Assembly (NCBI RefSeq): GCF_000455265.1
Contig: NZ_HG005142.1
Location: 307,079-371,078, forward strand
Source: Paenibacillus antibioticophila
GTDB taxonomy: Bacteria; Bacillota; Bacilli; Paenibacillales; Paenibacillaceae
Reading direction: 5' to 3'
DNA: 64,000 bases
The notes under the pieces were generated by a model. It saw only the letters and a list, made by a program, of their open reading frames with translations. It did not search any database and had not been told where the DNA came from. Shown piece after piece: positions 8,966 through 17,639 of the stretch; within the stretch, counting starts at the first letter, position 1, and each line of letters begins with the position of its first letter. The position numbers and the translations under genes were made by a program.

Positions 8966-10094
8966 TTATTCCCAGCAGAGCGTATTCAAGCCTTTTAGCC
9001 TCGCCAAGCCCTCTACAAAGTAGTAATCGCCATAGATGAGCGGAACATCGATGTTCGTCCCTTGCGGGTAATTGCTGGTTCCATGAAGAAGCAGACCTTC
9101 CTCCTTCTCTTCCCAGGCTCCATAATTTTTGTAGAGAGATTCCAGGATTCGCACGGCTCCCGTCTCATAGACGGCTGCATCTGCTCCATCCAGTTGGGCG
9201 GACAGCAACAGCAGGCCGCAGGCCGCACAAGAGCCGGCAGATGAATCGCGCAAATTCAGCAATTCTTCAGGCGCTCTGAAGTCCCATGCGGGGACATGAT
9301 CCTCCGGCAACCGGCTGAGGAAGAAGTTGGCGGCACGCTGTGCTGCTGCTAAATACTCCTGCTTTCCGGTATGATGGTAGCCTAGAGCAAGACCGTAGAT
9401 CGCCCAGGCCGCGCCGCGTGACCAGGCCGACTCCGCCGCATAGCCTTGGCCTCCCAGTCCTTCCAGCCTTTCTCCGGTATGCGGATCAAAGCGGACGATA
9501 TGGTAGACCGAGCCATCCTCCCGGAGGAAATGCTTGACTACCGTATCCAGATGGGCCTCGGCAATATCGGGCGTAACGAGGATCGCCGCTTACCCGGGAA
9601 GCCCAGAACAATAGCGGCATATTCATACAGCAATCGATAATGGCGATTCCCTCATTACGTTCTCCTTCCTGCCAGGGATTCCATGCACGAATATATCTCC
9701 CTTTCAGATTGAAGCGCGCCGCCAAATAGTTTGCAGCCTTCAACGCCCGAATGCGGGAGGTCTCATTTCCCGTCAGCTTGTAATTCATCACACTGGTCAA
9801 TGTCCACATGAAGCCAAGATCATGATCCAATGTCACATAACCATCCAGCACACTATCCAGCTTCGCTTCGCATTCCTCCGCCAGCTTTTTCAGCTCATCA
9901 TGGCCGCTTCCGCTGTGCAACACCCACAGCAGGCCTGGCCAGAAGCCGGCGGTCCACCACCCGGGACTTGCCAGATCATAGGTGCCGCCCTGACTTGCAT
10001 GGGGAAAGCCCGATCCGATTCGGGCCGCATTCTGCACGGTCTTCTTCAGGGAGCGCTCCCATGCTTCATCAATCCATGCCGCTTGCTTAGTCAT
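8966..10094 (-). pseudogene. GH88 unsaturated glucuronyl hydrolase, interrupted by a single-base frameshift
   Basis: The frame starting at ATG 10094 (GGAGG 9 nt upstream) encodes the N-terminal half: YDLASPGWWTAGFWPG, the family hallmark, then LDHDLGFMWTLTSVMNYKL and WASRVSGDPRYA. Near 9578-9584 the reading frame shifts. The rest continues in another frame as DIAEAHLDTVVKHFLREDGS, AWSRGAAWAIYGL and NIDVPLIYGDYYFVEGLAR, ending at 8966. Total length is 1129 nt (3 x 376 + 1), so one extra C in a CCC run explains it. Restored, it would be about 375 residues, normal for GH88, which hydrolyses the unsaturated uronic acid left by polysaccharide lyases. Either a recent inactivation or a sequencing error is possible. 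Confidence 0.85.
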
Positions 10095-10117
10095 TCGCCA
10101 CATCCTCCGTTTCTTTC

Positions 10118-10320
10118 TCTATATAAGTTCAACTAATGATCATGCACTGGAGGCAACGTGTAAAGTGTTCTTACGATCACTGTTGTTCGCGAGTTTCTTA
10201 GATTGAACTAGGCCATGTAAAGGAAGAAATCCGCTCACAAAGGCGAACGCTGCCGCTTCTTCAGAACTCTTTACACTTAGCCCTTTCTGTGCGTAGCTTC
10301 TTCATTTCAATTTATATAGA
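10118..10320. mobile_element. MITE-like element, copy 1 (203 bp)
   Basis: It is bounded by TCTATATAA (10118-10126) and its complement TTATATAGA (10312-10320), with AGTTCAACTAAT next to the left end. Internally it shares TTCTTACGATCRCTGTTGTT, CTCACAAAGGCGAACGCT and CCCTTTCTG with copy 3 at 25283-25513, and the first of these with copy 2 at 13979-14113. It has no coding capacity. It lies between the GH88 and heparinase genes, and its right end overlaps the last codons of the heparinase gene, which end ...LYKLK inside the terminal repeat. Confidence 0.75.
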
Positions 10321-12116
10321 ACAAATTGAAACTGAAATTGAAATCTCATGGTCCGCTTCAGCTGAAGGGCATGAAAATCCACGGTGTACCAAACCGCATC
10401 CCTGCCAAAGTGATCACGGAATGTCCGCCTGCTTATCTCCGGCCGCAGCAAATCCGCATCGTAACGAAGCTCCAGCGCGGCTTTTCCCTCCCGGCCGGGC
10501 AGGACAATCAATCCGCTCTCGGCTGCAAGGACAGGAGGAAGAAGCGTGACAAAGCGTTCCGTCAACGAGCCGGGAGCAGCCTTGAACCGGAATTCATCCT
10601 GAAGAGCCAGGTTCGGAAGCTTGGACTTATGCCAGCTCCAGGAGCGGGTAAACGATGTTAATTCATCCAGCGGATAAGCGGAGGATAGCTCCATCATCAG
10701 CTTGTCTTCCTTATCGGTAATTTTCGCTTCCCGGATCTGCGCCTGTCTGCTACGCCCCGCTGCCTGAAGAACACCGTTAATGATCGGAACAGCGTGTCCT
10801 TGCGCACCGTTACAAGCGTAGTCATATCTGCCTTCATCACGAAAATAATCCTTCGTATATTCTCCGCAGCCAAGATCCGAGAGATAAAATTCACCGTCAT
10901 GGGCCAGCATAAACTGGCCAAGATCATGGTGATTGTGCGGCTCATCATTATGACCGCCCTTCGCCGCCCATCCGAACACACCCGCATCTGCGGCCACCCT
11001 TGACACGAACCAGCCCGCATCCTCAAGATAGACATCGATCGGACCCCAGTCGCTCCTCGCCTCGCACTCCTCCCGCCACAATAGATTCCGGAGTGCCGGG
11101 GCCCAGCGGCTGCAATGATCGTCCCGATAATCCGCACGCAACCGGAGCGGGGGAGACTGCACCTCTTCATACTTGGAGGAAAGGTACTGGGAAAGGCCTA
11201 AATGAACGGCCGCATGCGGCAAGGCGTCTGAAAAATTGGCGACGGCATCGCCGCCGAGAAAGCATTTTTGCTGAAAACCCGCAATACTGCGCACCTGCTC
11301 CCTTTGAAACCAGTCCTGCTGTCCTCCGCTTCGCTTGAGCAGCAAATCGGCATAGTAGATGAAATAACCGAATCCATAATTCCAGTAGCCCAAGCCTTCC
11401 AGACAGGCCCCATCCTTTCCGAAGCCGCGCAAATAAAACTCCATGCTCCGTTCTGTCTTCTCCAAGATCCGGGCCAGACGTCCGGCATCTTCCTCCGAGT
11501 CCAGCAGCAGCAGCGCCGCCGAGCCGATCGAGCCCGCACAGACCGCAGACCAATTATGCTCCGCCTCCTCCCAGCTATAGGGTCCCTGCTCCAGTAACGG
11601 GCGGAACAGGCGCTCTTCAACCAATTCAGCGATCCGCGAGCGCAGAATCTCAGGCAGCCGGTCACCAAGAAGCAGCCGGAGCTCGGCCAGCGTAAAGCCT
11701 GTCTCCGCCAGGAACAGATCAATCTCCGCGCTAACCGATTTATCGAGACTGACATGAGCAGGAAGGCACCAGGTCAATTCACTGCCGATCGACCAGATCG
11801 CATCCAGTAAGGCCGTATGATAACACTCGGATTCTGGCTCAAGCAGACTAAGGAGTGCGAAGGTATTCAGCCGCCTTCTTTTTTCAAAATAAATCTGTTC
11901 GAATTCCAGCCGGGAGCCCTGCGTATGAAAAAGGGAAAAGGTCGAGTAGCTCAGCTCCTGAGCAGGGGCAGCCAGCAGCCTTTTCCCCTCCGCTCTGATC
12001 TCCGCCAGATCGCCCGCATATTCCGGGCTGCTCCGCACCTTGCTCCAGAAGGCTTCTGCATCTCCCCCGGGATAATAAAAGCCGAGACTGATGGCCTGCA
12101 GTTCAATGTTTTTCAC
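10302..12116 (-). CDS. Heparinase II/III-family protein
   Basis: A 604-residue cytoplasmic protein with an N-terminal alpha-toroid region (about 1-330) and a C-terminal heparinase II/III beta-sandwich. The beta-sandwich opens at FVSRVAADAGVFGWAAKGGH, with NDEPHNHHDLGQFMLAHDGE carrying the conserved His/metal and catalytic context. Members are polysaccharide lyases or oligo-uronide lyases acting on heparin-, alginate- or related chains; specificity cannot be told. The annotated start is GTG 12116, but a 16-bp tandem duplication sits over it, so the true start is uncertain. The last ~5 codons lie inside the inverted repeat of the MITE-like element, so the native C terminus was probably altered. 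The neighbours GH88 and DUF2264 fit a uronide-degrading unit. Confidence 0.88.
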   Translation of the reverse strand: MKNIELQAISLGFYYPGGDAEAFWSKVRSSPEYAGDLAEIRAEGKRLLAAPAQELSYSTFSLFHTQGSRLEFEQIYFEKRRRLNTFALLSLLEPESECYHTALLDAIWSIGSELTWCLPAHVSLDKSVSAEIDLFLAETGFTLAELRLLLGDRLPEILRSRIAELVEERLFRPLLEQGPYSWEEAEHNWSAVCAGSIGSAALLLLDSEEDAGRLARILEKTERSMEFYLRGFGKDGACLEGLGYWNYGFGYFIYYADLLLKRSGGQQDWFQREQVRSIAGFQQKCFLGGDAVANFSDALPHAAVHLGLSQYLSSKYEEVQSPPLRLRADYRDDHCSRWAPALRNLLWREECEARSDWGPIDVYLEDAGWFVSRVAADAGVFGWAAKGGHNDEPHNHHDLGQFMLAHDGEFYLSDLGCGEYTKDYFRDEGRYDYACNGAQGHAVPIINGVLQAAGRSRQAQIREAKITDKEDKLMMELSSAYPLDELTSFTRSWSWHKSKLPNLALQDEFRFKAAPGSLTERFVTLLPPVLAAESGLIVLPGREGKAALELRYDADLLRPEISRRTFRDHFGRDAVWYTVDFHALQLKRTMRFQFQFQFVLYKLK

Positions 12117-12136
12117 CTCTAATGTTTTTCACCTCT
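12105..12136. repeat. Exact 16-bp tandem duplication over the heparinase start
   Basis: AATGTTTTTCACCTCT occurs at 12105-12120 and again at 12121-12136. On the minus strand each unit reads AGAGGTGAAAAACATT, so both the potential ribosome binding site AGAGGTG and the GTG AAA AAC ATT start region are doubled. It may alter translation initiation of the heparinase gene. Confidence 0.9.
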
Positions 12137-12165
12137 TTGGTAACTATTTCTGCATTCGCAGCCTG

Positions 12166-13005
12166 TTAACCTTTAATCCCTGAAGAGGCGACGCCCTGTA
12201 CAAAATATTTCTGCAAGCCTAGGAACACGATCAGCACCGGGATAATCGAAATGACGCTAGCTGCCATGATTAATCCATATTCCGCAGAATATTGGGAGAT
12301 GAACATCCGCAAGCCGATCTGGATCGTCTTCAGCTCCGTCTTGGTCAGATAGATCATCGGGCCTAGGAAGTCATTCCATGTAGAGACAAAGGTAAAGATG
12401 GTTAACGTCGACAAAGCCGGCTTGGAAAGAGGCAGCATGATTCTGGCCCAGATTCCATATTCGCTCAGCCCGTCAATCCGTGCGGCTTCACATAGTTCAT
12501 CGGGGATGCTTTGATAGAACTGGCGCATCAGGAAGACTCCGAAAGCGGAAAAGGCCTGAAGCAATATAATAGCCAGATGCGTATTGTTCAGCCCCATCGA
12601 ACGCATCAGAATGAACTGCGGCACCATGTAAGCCTGCCAAGGGATAGCAATTGTCGCGATGTAGCCCAGAAACAGAACGTTCTTTCCTTTAAACTGAAGC
12701 TTGGAGAACGCATAAGCGGCAAAGCTGGAGGTCAGCAGCTGGAGGACCGTGACGATAATAGAAAGCTTCGCCGTGTTATAGATGAATCTGCCCAGCGGTA
12801 TTTTGGTCCAGATGTCCACATAGTTCGCCCACCGCGGCAGCTCCGGGATCCACTGCATGGGGAAGGTAAACACGTCTTTATTCAGCTTCAGCGAGGATGA
12901 CAGCATCCAGGCATAAGGAACAAGCATGCACAGTACGACGACGATTAATAAAAGATAGGCGAGCATCAGCGCGCCGAATTTTAAGGTTTTGTTGGATCCT
13001 ACCAT
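12166..13005 (-). CDS. Carbohydrate ABC transporter permease (MalG type)
   Basis: A 279-residue inner-membrane protein with six predicted segments (LLIVVVLCMLVPYAWML, FLGYIATIAIPWQAYMV, VISIIPVLIVFLGL and others). The EAA loop EAARIDGLSEYGIWARIMLP contacts the ATPase subunit. It ends AVxSGIKG-like (GVASSGIKG), typical of CUT1 permeases. The ATG at 13005 follows AGGAGG. It is paired with the MalF-type permease just upstream (15 nt apart). No ATPase gene is present in the locus, so the importer must borrow a shared MsmX-like ATPase encoded elsewhere, as is common for this family in Bacillota. Confidence 0.93.
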   Translation of the reverse strand: MVGSNKTLKFGALMLAYLLLIVVVLCMLVPYAWMLSSSLKLNKDVFTFPMQWIPELPRWANYVDIWTKIPLGRFIYNTAKLSIIVTVLQLLTSSFAAYAFSKLQFKGKNVLFLGYIATIAIPWQAYMVPQFILMRSMGLNNTHLAIILLQAFSAFGVFLMRQFYQSIPDELCEAARIDGLSEYGIWARIMLPLSKPALSTLTIFTFVSTWNDFLGPMIYLTKTELKTIQIGLRMFISQYSAEYGLIMAASVISIIPVLIVFLGLQKYFVQGVASSGIKG

Positions 13006-13020
13006 GTCTCTGTCATCCTC

Positions 13021-13959
13021 CTATTGTCCGTATTTCTTCTCACCGCGGAATTGAACAATGGTGATGCCCAGAACCAGCAGGAACAACACGATCGCCATCG
13101 CACTGGCATAGCCGTAGTCCAGCGAACGGAATGCGGTGTTATAAATCTGATACACCAATACCCGGGTGGAATCGTTAAGCTGGTTATCCGCACCAGCAAA
13201 CAAATTGATGAAGATGTCGTACACCTTGAAGGAGTTAATAATCAGGATCATCAATACGAAGAACGTGGTTGGAGCCAGCTGTGGAATGGTAACATTGCGG
13301 AATCTTTTCCACGCGTTTGCCCCATCCAGTTCGGCAGCTTCATACAGCTCCGGGTTCACACCCTGCAGACCTGCCAGGTAAATCACCATATAGTAACCCA
13401 TATTTTTCCATACGGTAAACAGGACTACGGTGAACATCGCCCAATCCTTATCCGCAGCCCACCGCGGCAGCTCCTCTATTGGAATTCCGGTTATGGCATG
13501 CAAAATATTGTTGATCGGTCCCATCGTCGGGCTGAAGATGAAGTTCCATACAGCGGCTACGGCAACGAGAGAAGCCACATACGGGAAAAAGAAGACCGTT
13601 CTCATGATATTTCGGCCCAAAATTTTCTGATTCAGTAAAATAGCCAGTCCAAGCGCACAAACCATGGTGAGCGGAACTACGCCGATCGTATAGATAATCG
13701 TGTTCCATAAAGCCTTGTGGAATGTCGGGTCCTGAATCAGGCGGTTAAAGTTCTTCAATCCAACGTAGTCCATCGGGTTGGCTCCGTCCCATTTGACAAA
13801 CGCCAGCACAAAAGCAAAAATCATGGGCACCAATGTAAACAAGGCAAATCCGATAAAGTTCGGGGCAATGAAGCTGTAGGCGACAAGGTGCTCCTTCACG
13901 CTCTTGGAGACGCCCGTCTTTGGCGGCTTGCCCGTGCTAATCACAGTTTCGTTCTGCAT
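13021..13959 (-). CDS. Carbohydrate ABC transporter permease (MalF/UgpA type)
   Basis: A 312-residue membrane protein, CUT1 permease 1. Hydrophobic segments start at AYSFIAPNFIGFALFTLVPM. The EAA motif is at YEAAELDGANAWKRFRNVTI and the final segment is YASAMAIVLFLLVLGITI. I chose ATG 13959 because AGGAGGAGG lies just before it; an upstream in-frame start at 13983 overlaps that site and enters the MITE. It is co-transcribed with the MalG-type gene. It is separated from the solute-binding protein gene by the second MITE-like element and a hairpin. Confidence 0.93.
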   Translation of the reverse strand: MQNETVISTGKPPKTGVSKSVKEHLVAYSFIAPNFIGFALFTLVPMIFAFVLAFVKWDGANPMDYVGLKNFNRLIQDPTFHKALWNTIIYTIGVVPLTMVCALGLAILLNQKILGRNIMRTVFFFPYVASLVAVAAVWNFIFSPTMGPINNILHAITGIPIEELPRWAADKDWAMFTVVLFTVWKNMGYYMVIYLAGLQGVNPELYEAAELDGANAWKRFRNVTIPQLAPTTFFVLMILIINSFKVYDIFINLFAGADNQLNDSTRVLVYQIYNTAFRSLDYGYASAMAIVLFLLVLGITIVQFRGEKKYGQ

Positions 13960-13978
13960 GTTTCCTCCTCCTATGTGT

Positions 13979-14113
13979 GGCAATATAGGTTGAACTAATT
14001 AATGTGCTGTTGAGGGCAGCCGTGTGAAATGTTCTTACGATCGCTGTTGTTCGCAGATTTCTCTGATTTCACACTCTTGCCTGCTACGGCTGCTCAGTTC
14101 AACCTATATTGCC
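13979..14113. mobile_element. MITE-like element, copy 2 (135 bp, internally deleted)
   Basis: It has 18-bp perfect terminal inverted repeats: GGCAATATAGGTTGAACT at 13979-13996 and its complement at 14096-14113. The inner arms (GGGCAGCCGTGTGAAAT against ATTTCACAC...GGCTGCTC) extend this into one long hairpin. It shares TTCTTACGATCGCTGTTGTT with copies 1 and 3 but lacks their right-hand ~90 bp. It sits in the leader of the permease operon, 20 bp before the MalF-type start, where an RNA hairpin could affect expression. Confidence 0.8.
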
Positions 14114-14126
14114 TTGAGACAAGAAA

Positions 14127-14175
14127 CCCCGCAAAGCGCGAACAGCTCTTCAGCCTGATCCGTTTCTTTGCGGGG
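14127..14175 (-). terminator. Inverted repeat, candidate attenuator between solute-binding protein and permease genes
   Basis: Arms CCCCGCAAAG (14127-14136) and CTTTGCGGGG (14166-14175) are perfect, with a 29-nt loop. It lies 22 nt past the solute-binding protein stop. Partial termination here would give more binding protein than permease, the usual stoichiometry. The loop is long and the T run is weak (GTTTCTTG), so this is a moderate call. Confidence 0.5.
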
Positions 14176-14196
14176 AGCTGGGGCATACCTCACCAG

Positions 14197-15552
14197 TTAG
14201 TTATTCAGCACCTGCTGCACTCGGGTGGTCATATCCTCCAGACCTTTATCTATGGTCGTGTTCTTGGTCATGATGCTGTCATGTACCTCGTTGAGCACAA
14301 CCTCGATATCTGCACTCTTTTCATGCAGCGGCATTTCCAGATAAGTCTTCGCCGTAGTCAGCGCTGCCTTGCTGTTCTCATCCGAAGGGAAGCCATCAAT
14401 AGAAGCGATTGAATTGACAACCTCATCGGTTTTAATAGCCGGGATCGTGCCTGTGGAGGCGATAACCGCCGCCCCGTTCGCTCCGGTGACAAACTTCATG
14501 AAGTCCAGCGCCGCATCCTTATTTTTGGACTTCTGATTGACTGCCAGGGAAGTGATCGTGCCCAGTGTTGTTCCCGCTTCGACACCGTCCGGATGAGGGT
14601 ATTTCACAATTCCCCAATTGGTTGCCTGGGATTCTCCGCTCTTCACCTTTTCAATCTGTGTCGCAATAAACCAGCTGCCCATGTTCATCATCGCTACCGA
14701 GTTGTTGTAGAATACACCGGAATAATGGGTGCTGGAGGTTTTCAATGTGGCATAGTCCATCACAATGCCGTCTTCCTGCTCTTTCAAAATGAGTTCATAG
14801 GTCGGCTTCAGGAAGTCGTATTGACCATCAATAATCGTATTCTGACCATCCAGGATGCCAAACAGTTGCACCGCGCTTCGCCACGTATGATAATGTCCTC
14901 CGTATACCTTCTCCGCACCGCTTCCCGAGGTTAGCTTTCTGGCCAACTCGTCGTATTCGGTCAAGGTCATATCGTTGTCAGGGTAAGGAACACCTGCTTT
15001 ATCGAATAAATCCTTATTGTAGTACACTACCCAGAAATCGCTGCGGAACGGGAGGGCATATACTTCACCGTCCACTTCGATTTGCTCCACGGTCCCGCCG
15101 TATTGGGCAGGATCAATGCTCTGTTCACCCATGTAGCCCTTGAGCGGCTCCAGATGATTCTGCTTCACCAGGTTGGCATACCCGGGAATATCCTTGATGG
15201 TCAGGATATCCAGATCCGCGCCTCCGGAGAGCTGCGTGCTCAACATGGTCATATAGTCGGTAGACCCTAGATCCACGTACTCGATGGTGACTTGCGGGTT
15301 TATTTCCTTATAAGCGTCAATCAGCGGCTGGTAGTAAGCTGTCGCTTCCCAATCCCATAACGCCCACTTCAATGTCACAGGCTCCTGACTTGCGTTATTG
15401 TCCTCCTCCGCCTTGTTGACAGCGTTTGCAGAATTGTTCGGTGCCGGGTCAGCCGAATTTACCGTCTTGTTGTTATTGCCGCCGCAGCCTGCAAGCAAGC
15501 CGATTGAAAGGATCACGGTCAGGGTAAGTCCAAATATCTTTTTCATTCCCAT
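14197..15552 (-). CDS. Extracellular sugar-binding lipoprotein of the CUT1 ABC transporter
   Basis: About 450 residues. A lipoprotein signal peptide (MGMKKIFGLTLTVILSIGL) ends in the lipobox LLAGCGGN; the Cys becomes acylated and anchors the protein outside the membrane. The mature part is a family-1 solute-binding protein (ITIEYVDLGSTDY-type N lobe, ALPFRSDFWVVYYNKDLFDKAG, GSWF, and AALDFMKFVTGANGAAVIA near the C terminus). ATG 15552 (or 15546) follows a GAGGGG site. It is upstream of both permeases and divergent from the kinase/regulator pair, so it is the first gene of the uptake operon. The ligand is probably an unsaturated or uronic-acid-containing oligosaccharide, judged from neighbours only. 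Confidence 0.92.
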   Translation of the reverse strand: MGMKKIFGLTLTVILSIGLLAGCGGNNNKTVNSADPAPNNSANAVNKAEEDNNASQEPVTLKWALWDWEATAYYQPLIDAYKEINPQVTIEYVDLGSTDYMTMLSTQLSGGADLDILTIKDIPGYANLVKQNHLEPLKGYMGEQSIDPAQYGGTVEQIEVDGEVYALPFRSDFWVVYYNKDLFDKAGVPYPDNDMTLTEYDELARKLTSGSGAEKVYGGHYHTWRSAVQLFGILDGQNTIIDGQYDFLKPTYELILKEQEDGIVMDYATLKTSSTHYSGVFYNNSVAMMNMGSWFIATQIEKVKSGESQATNWGIVKYPHPDGVEAGTTLGTITSLAVNQKSKNKDAALDFMKFVTGANGAAVIASTGTIPAIKTDEVVNSIASIDGFPSDENSKAALTTAKTYLEMPLHEKSADIEVVLNEVHDSIMTKNTTIDKGLEDMTTRVQQVLNN

Positions 15553-15595
15553 GCTTTTAACCCCTCTTCCTTCAGTGTGTTTGTTCTGAATCGAA

Positions 15596-15609
15596 TTCGA
15601 AATTTCGAA
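15596..15609. promoter_or_regulatory. Perfect 14-bp palindrome upstream of the binding-protein gene
   Basis: TTCGAAATTTCGAA lies 44 bp before the start codon, in the divergent control region between the importer and the YesM/YesN-type pair. It could be an operator, or a site for the response regulator, though AraC-type regulators more often bind direct repeats. Confidence 0.4.
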
Positions 15610-15802
15610 CTCTGCAATTATCGTAGCGGATATCCCTATGAAAGGGCATACATTTTTCATCCGAAACACTTCCAAATTCTATTGTCTTATAAAATGTCCG
15701 GAAGATGAACCTGCAAAATTGGTTGATAAACCTGTAATTTTTCTCGTTTCTATTCTCCCTTCTGTGACGGGGTAGCTGAAACATGGTATGTTAAATATAT
15801 GA

Positions 15803-17611
15803 TTGAAAGCGTTTTACTCTCTATTTGAAGAGGTGAGCTCTACGAAGAGAAGGTCTACCGTTAAGACGCGTATTATCCTGCTGATGGCCGGCTTTGCACT
15901 GCTCATCGCCACACTGATGTCCTACGTCAGCTACGAGCTGATCTCGTATTTCCAGCGTAAGACTACTATTCAAGCAACCGAATTCAATTTACAACTGGTG
16001 TCACATATCATAGAGCAGGACCTGCTGAATTTATCCGTTCTGGCGATGAACTCCAGCACCAATTCGTCTACGAATTCTTTGCTGAAGCAATATTTCACTT
16101 CTCCGGAGGCAAGCCCTATGGATGCGGTTAAAGCCTTTAATGCCATGCAGGAGGCTTTCCGGGTGAATCCATCCAACGGCTATGTACGGAGAATTATCGT
16201 CACGGATCATAACAGCAAATTTCTGCAGGTGGACAATGCTGTAGGCACCTCCCTTCCCTTGAATATACACAATATTAGTACGCTTCCAGGGCTGACGGAG
16301 GATTCCTATGAGGAATGGGAGCGGGTAATTGCCGACCCGCTGTCCAATACAAGCACCATTCCTTTCGTGCTTCCCATCTATGGAGATCGTTCGGTTCGGA
16401 TCGGAACGGTCTATCTGCTGGCCAATGTCAGCGTAGTTACGGATAAGCTTCGGGGATATGCGCTGCCGGAGGGAGCACAGTTATTTTTGAAGCTGGGAGA
16501 TCAATATTACTCTATTTCTGAAGGAAAAATCGGGCCAGCGCCCTCCGAGTTCCTTATTTCCGCCTATGAGCAGGAGGATAGCAGTGCGCAACTCACTGAT
16601 CTGCTGTTGTTCACTGCTGATGGTAAATCCCAAGTGGCCGTCTCCTACCCGGTTCGTACCGGGGTAACGCTGACACAGACCTTGTCCAGGCAGCAGTTTG
16701 TGCCCCAAGTGAATATCTGGCTGCTGATGGTCCTCGGCGTCGTTATTCTGGTTATTGTTCTTAGCGCTATCATCACTTATTATCTGACCCGGACGATCAG
16801 TCTGCCGGTGGAGAAGCTGAAGAAACGCATCGACAAGATTGCGCAAGGAAACTTTCTGATCGACCGCAATATTGAGTGGAACAGTGAGCTGGGGGATGTG
16901 GGAAGAGGGATTAATCGCTTATCCCAGGATATTGTGACCTTGATGGAGAAGCGTCTGGCGGATGAGAAGCAGAAGCAAGACCTGGAATACCAGATGCTGC
17001 AGAGCCAGATTAACCCCCATTTTCTATACAATACACTCAATTCGATTAAATGGATGGCTACGCTTCAGAATGCAACAGGAATCGCCGAAATGACGACCTC
17101 CCTGTCGAGGCTGCTTCGCAGTATTGCCAAGGACCCGCGGAAGCTGGTGCCGCTTCGCGACGAAATAGCACTGCTGGATGATTATTTTCTAATTCAAGGA
17201 TACCGCTATGGGAGCAATATTACCTTGGAGAAGCATATCGAGGAGGAGGAGCTGCTGCATTGTCTGATTCCGCGCTTTACGCTTCAGCCTTTGGTCGAGA
17301 ATGCGATCTTCCATGGCATTGAACCAAAGGGCAAGGGAGATATCATCCTGTCTATAGAACGCTGTGCGCCGAACGATATTCAGGTCAGTCTCGCGGATAA
17401 CGGCATAGGGATGAGTGAAGAGAGCATTGCCAAGGTCTTCTCTTCCGGCGAACAGGGTGCCAACGGGCTGCTTGAGAACATGGGGCTTCGAAGTGTGCAT
17501 GAACGGCTCAGGCTGACATTCGGAGAGAACTACGGTTTGTCCATTCAGAGCATACCGAACCAATATACGAAGATGATGCTCCGTCTCCCTTTTCGCAAAG
17601 ATCTTCTCTAA
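15803..17611 (+). CDS. Sensor histidine kinase (YesM type)
   Basis: About 600 residues. Membrane segments at residues about 25-47 and 300-325 flank an extracytoplasmic sensor of about 250 residues. A HAMP linker follows (LTRTISLPVEKLKKRIDKIAQGN), then the His_kinase domain with the YesM hallmark QINPHFLYNTLNSIKW (phospho-acceptor His) and an ATPase domain (PRFTLQPLVENAIFHG, SLADNGIGMS, GLLENMGLRSVHERL). The first in-frame start is TTG 15803 without a good ribosome binding site; a GTG at 15835 is an alternative. A near-consensus catabolite-response sequence, TGAAAGCGTTTTA, overlaps the TTG. It is followed 19-28 nt later by its response regulator. It probably senses the bound sugar or binding protein and drives the divergent importer operon. 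Confidence 0.9.
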   Translation: MKAFYSLFEEVSSTKRRSTVKTRIILLMAGFALLIATLMSYVSYELISYFQRKTTIQATEFNLQLVSHIIEQDLLNLSVLAMNSSTNSSTNSLLKQYFTSPEASPMDAVKAFNAMQEAFRVNPSNGYVRRIIVTDHNSKFLQVDNAVGTSLPLNIHNISTLPGLTEDSYEEWERVIADPLSNTSTIPFVLPIYGDRSVRIGTVYLLANVSVVTDKLRGYALPEGAQLFLKLGDQYYSISEGKIGPAPSEFLISAYEQEDSSAQLTDLLLFTADGKSQVAVSYPVRTGVTLTQTLSRQQFVPQVNIWLLMVLGVVILVIVLSAIITYYLTRTISLPVEKLKKRIDKIAQGNFLIDRNIEWNSELGDVGRGINRLSQDIVTLMEKRLADEKQKQDLEYQMLQSQINPHFLYNTLNSIKWMATLQNATGIAEMTTSLSRLLRSIAKDPRKLVPLRDEIALLDDYFLIQGYRYGSNITLEKHIEEEELLHCLIPRFTLQPLVENAIFHGIEPKGKGDIILSIERCAPNDIQVSLADNGIGMSEESIAKVFSSGEQGANGLLENMGLRSVHERLRLTFGENYGLSIQSIPNQYTKMMLRLPFRKDLL

Positions 17612-17639
17612 TCCCAAATCTTCAGGCGAGGTGAACCGT

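Noticed and set aside
9340..9640. Plus-strand frames across the GH88 gene
   Set aside because: They are shadows of the GH88 gene on the minus strand, produced by its codon bias.
14029..14412. Plus-strand frame of 127 codons over the hairpin and binding-protein gene
   Set aside because: It covers the MITE-like element and the 3' end of the solute-binding gene on the other strand, with no signals.
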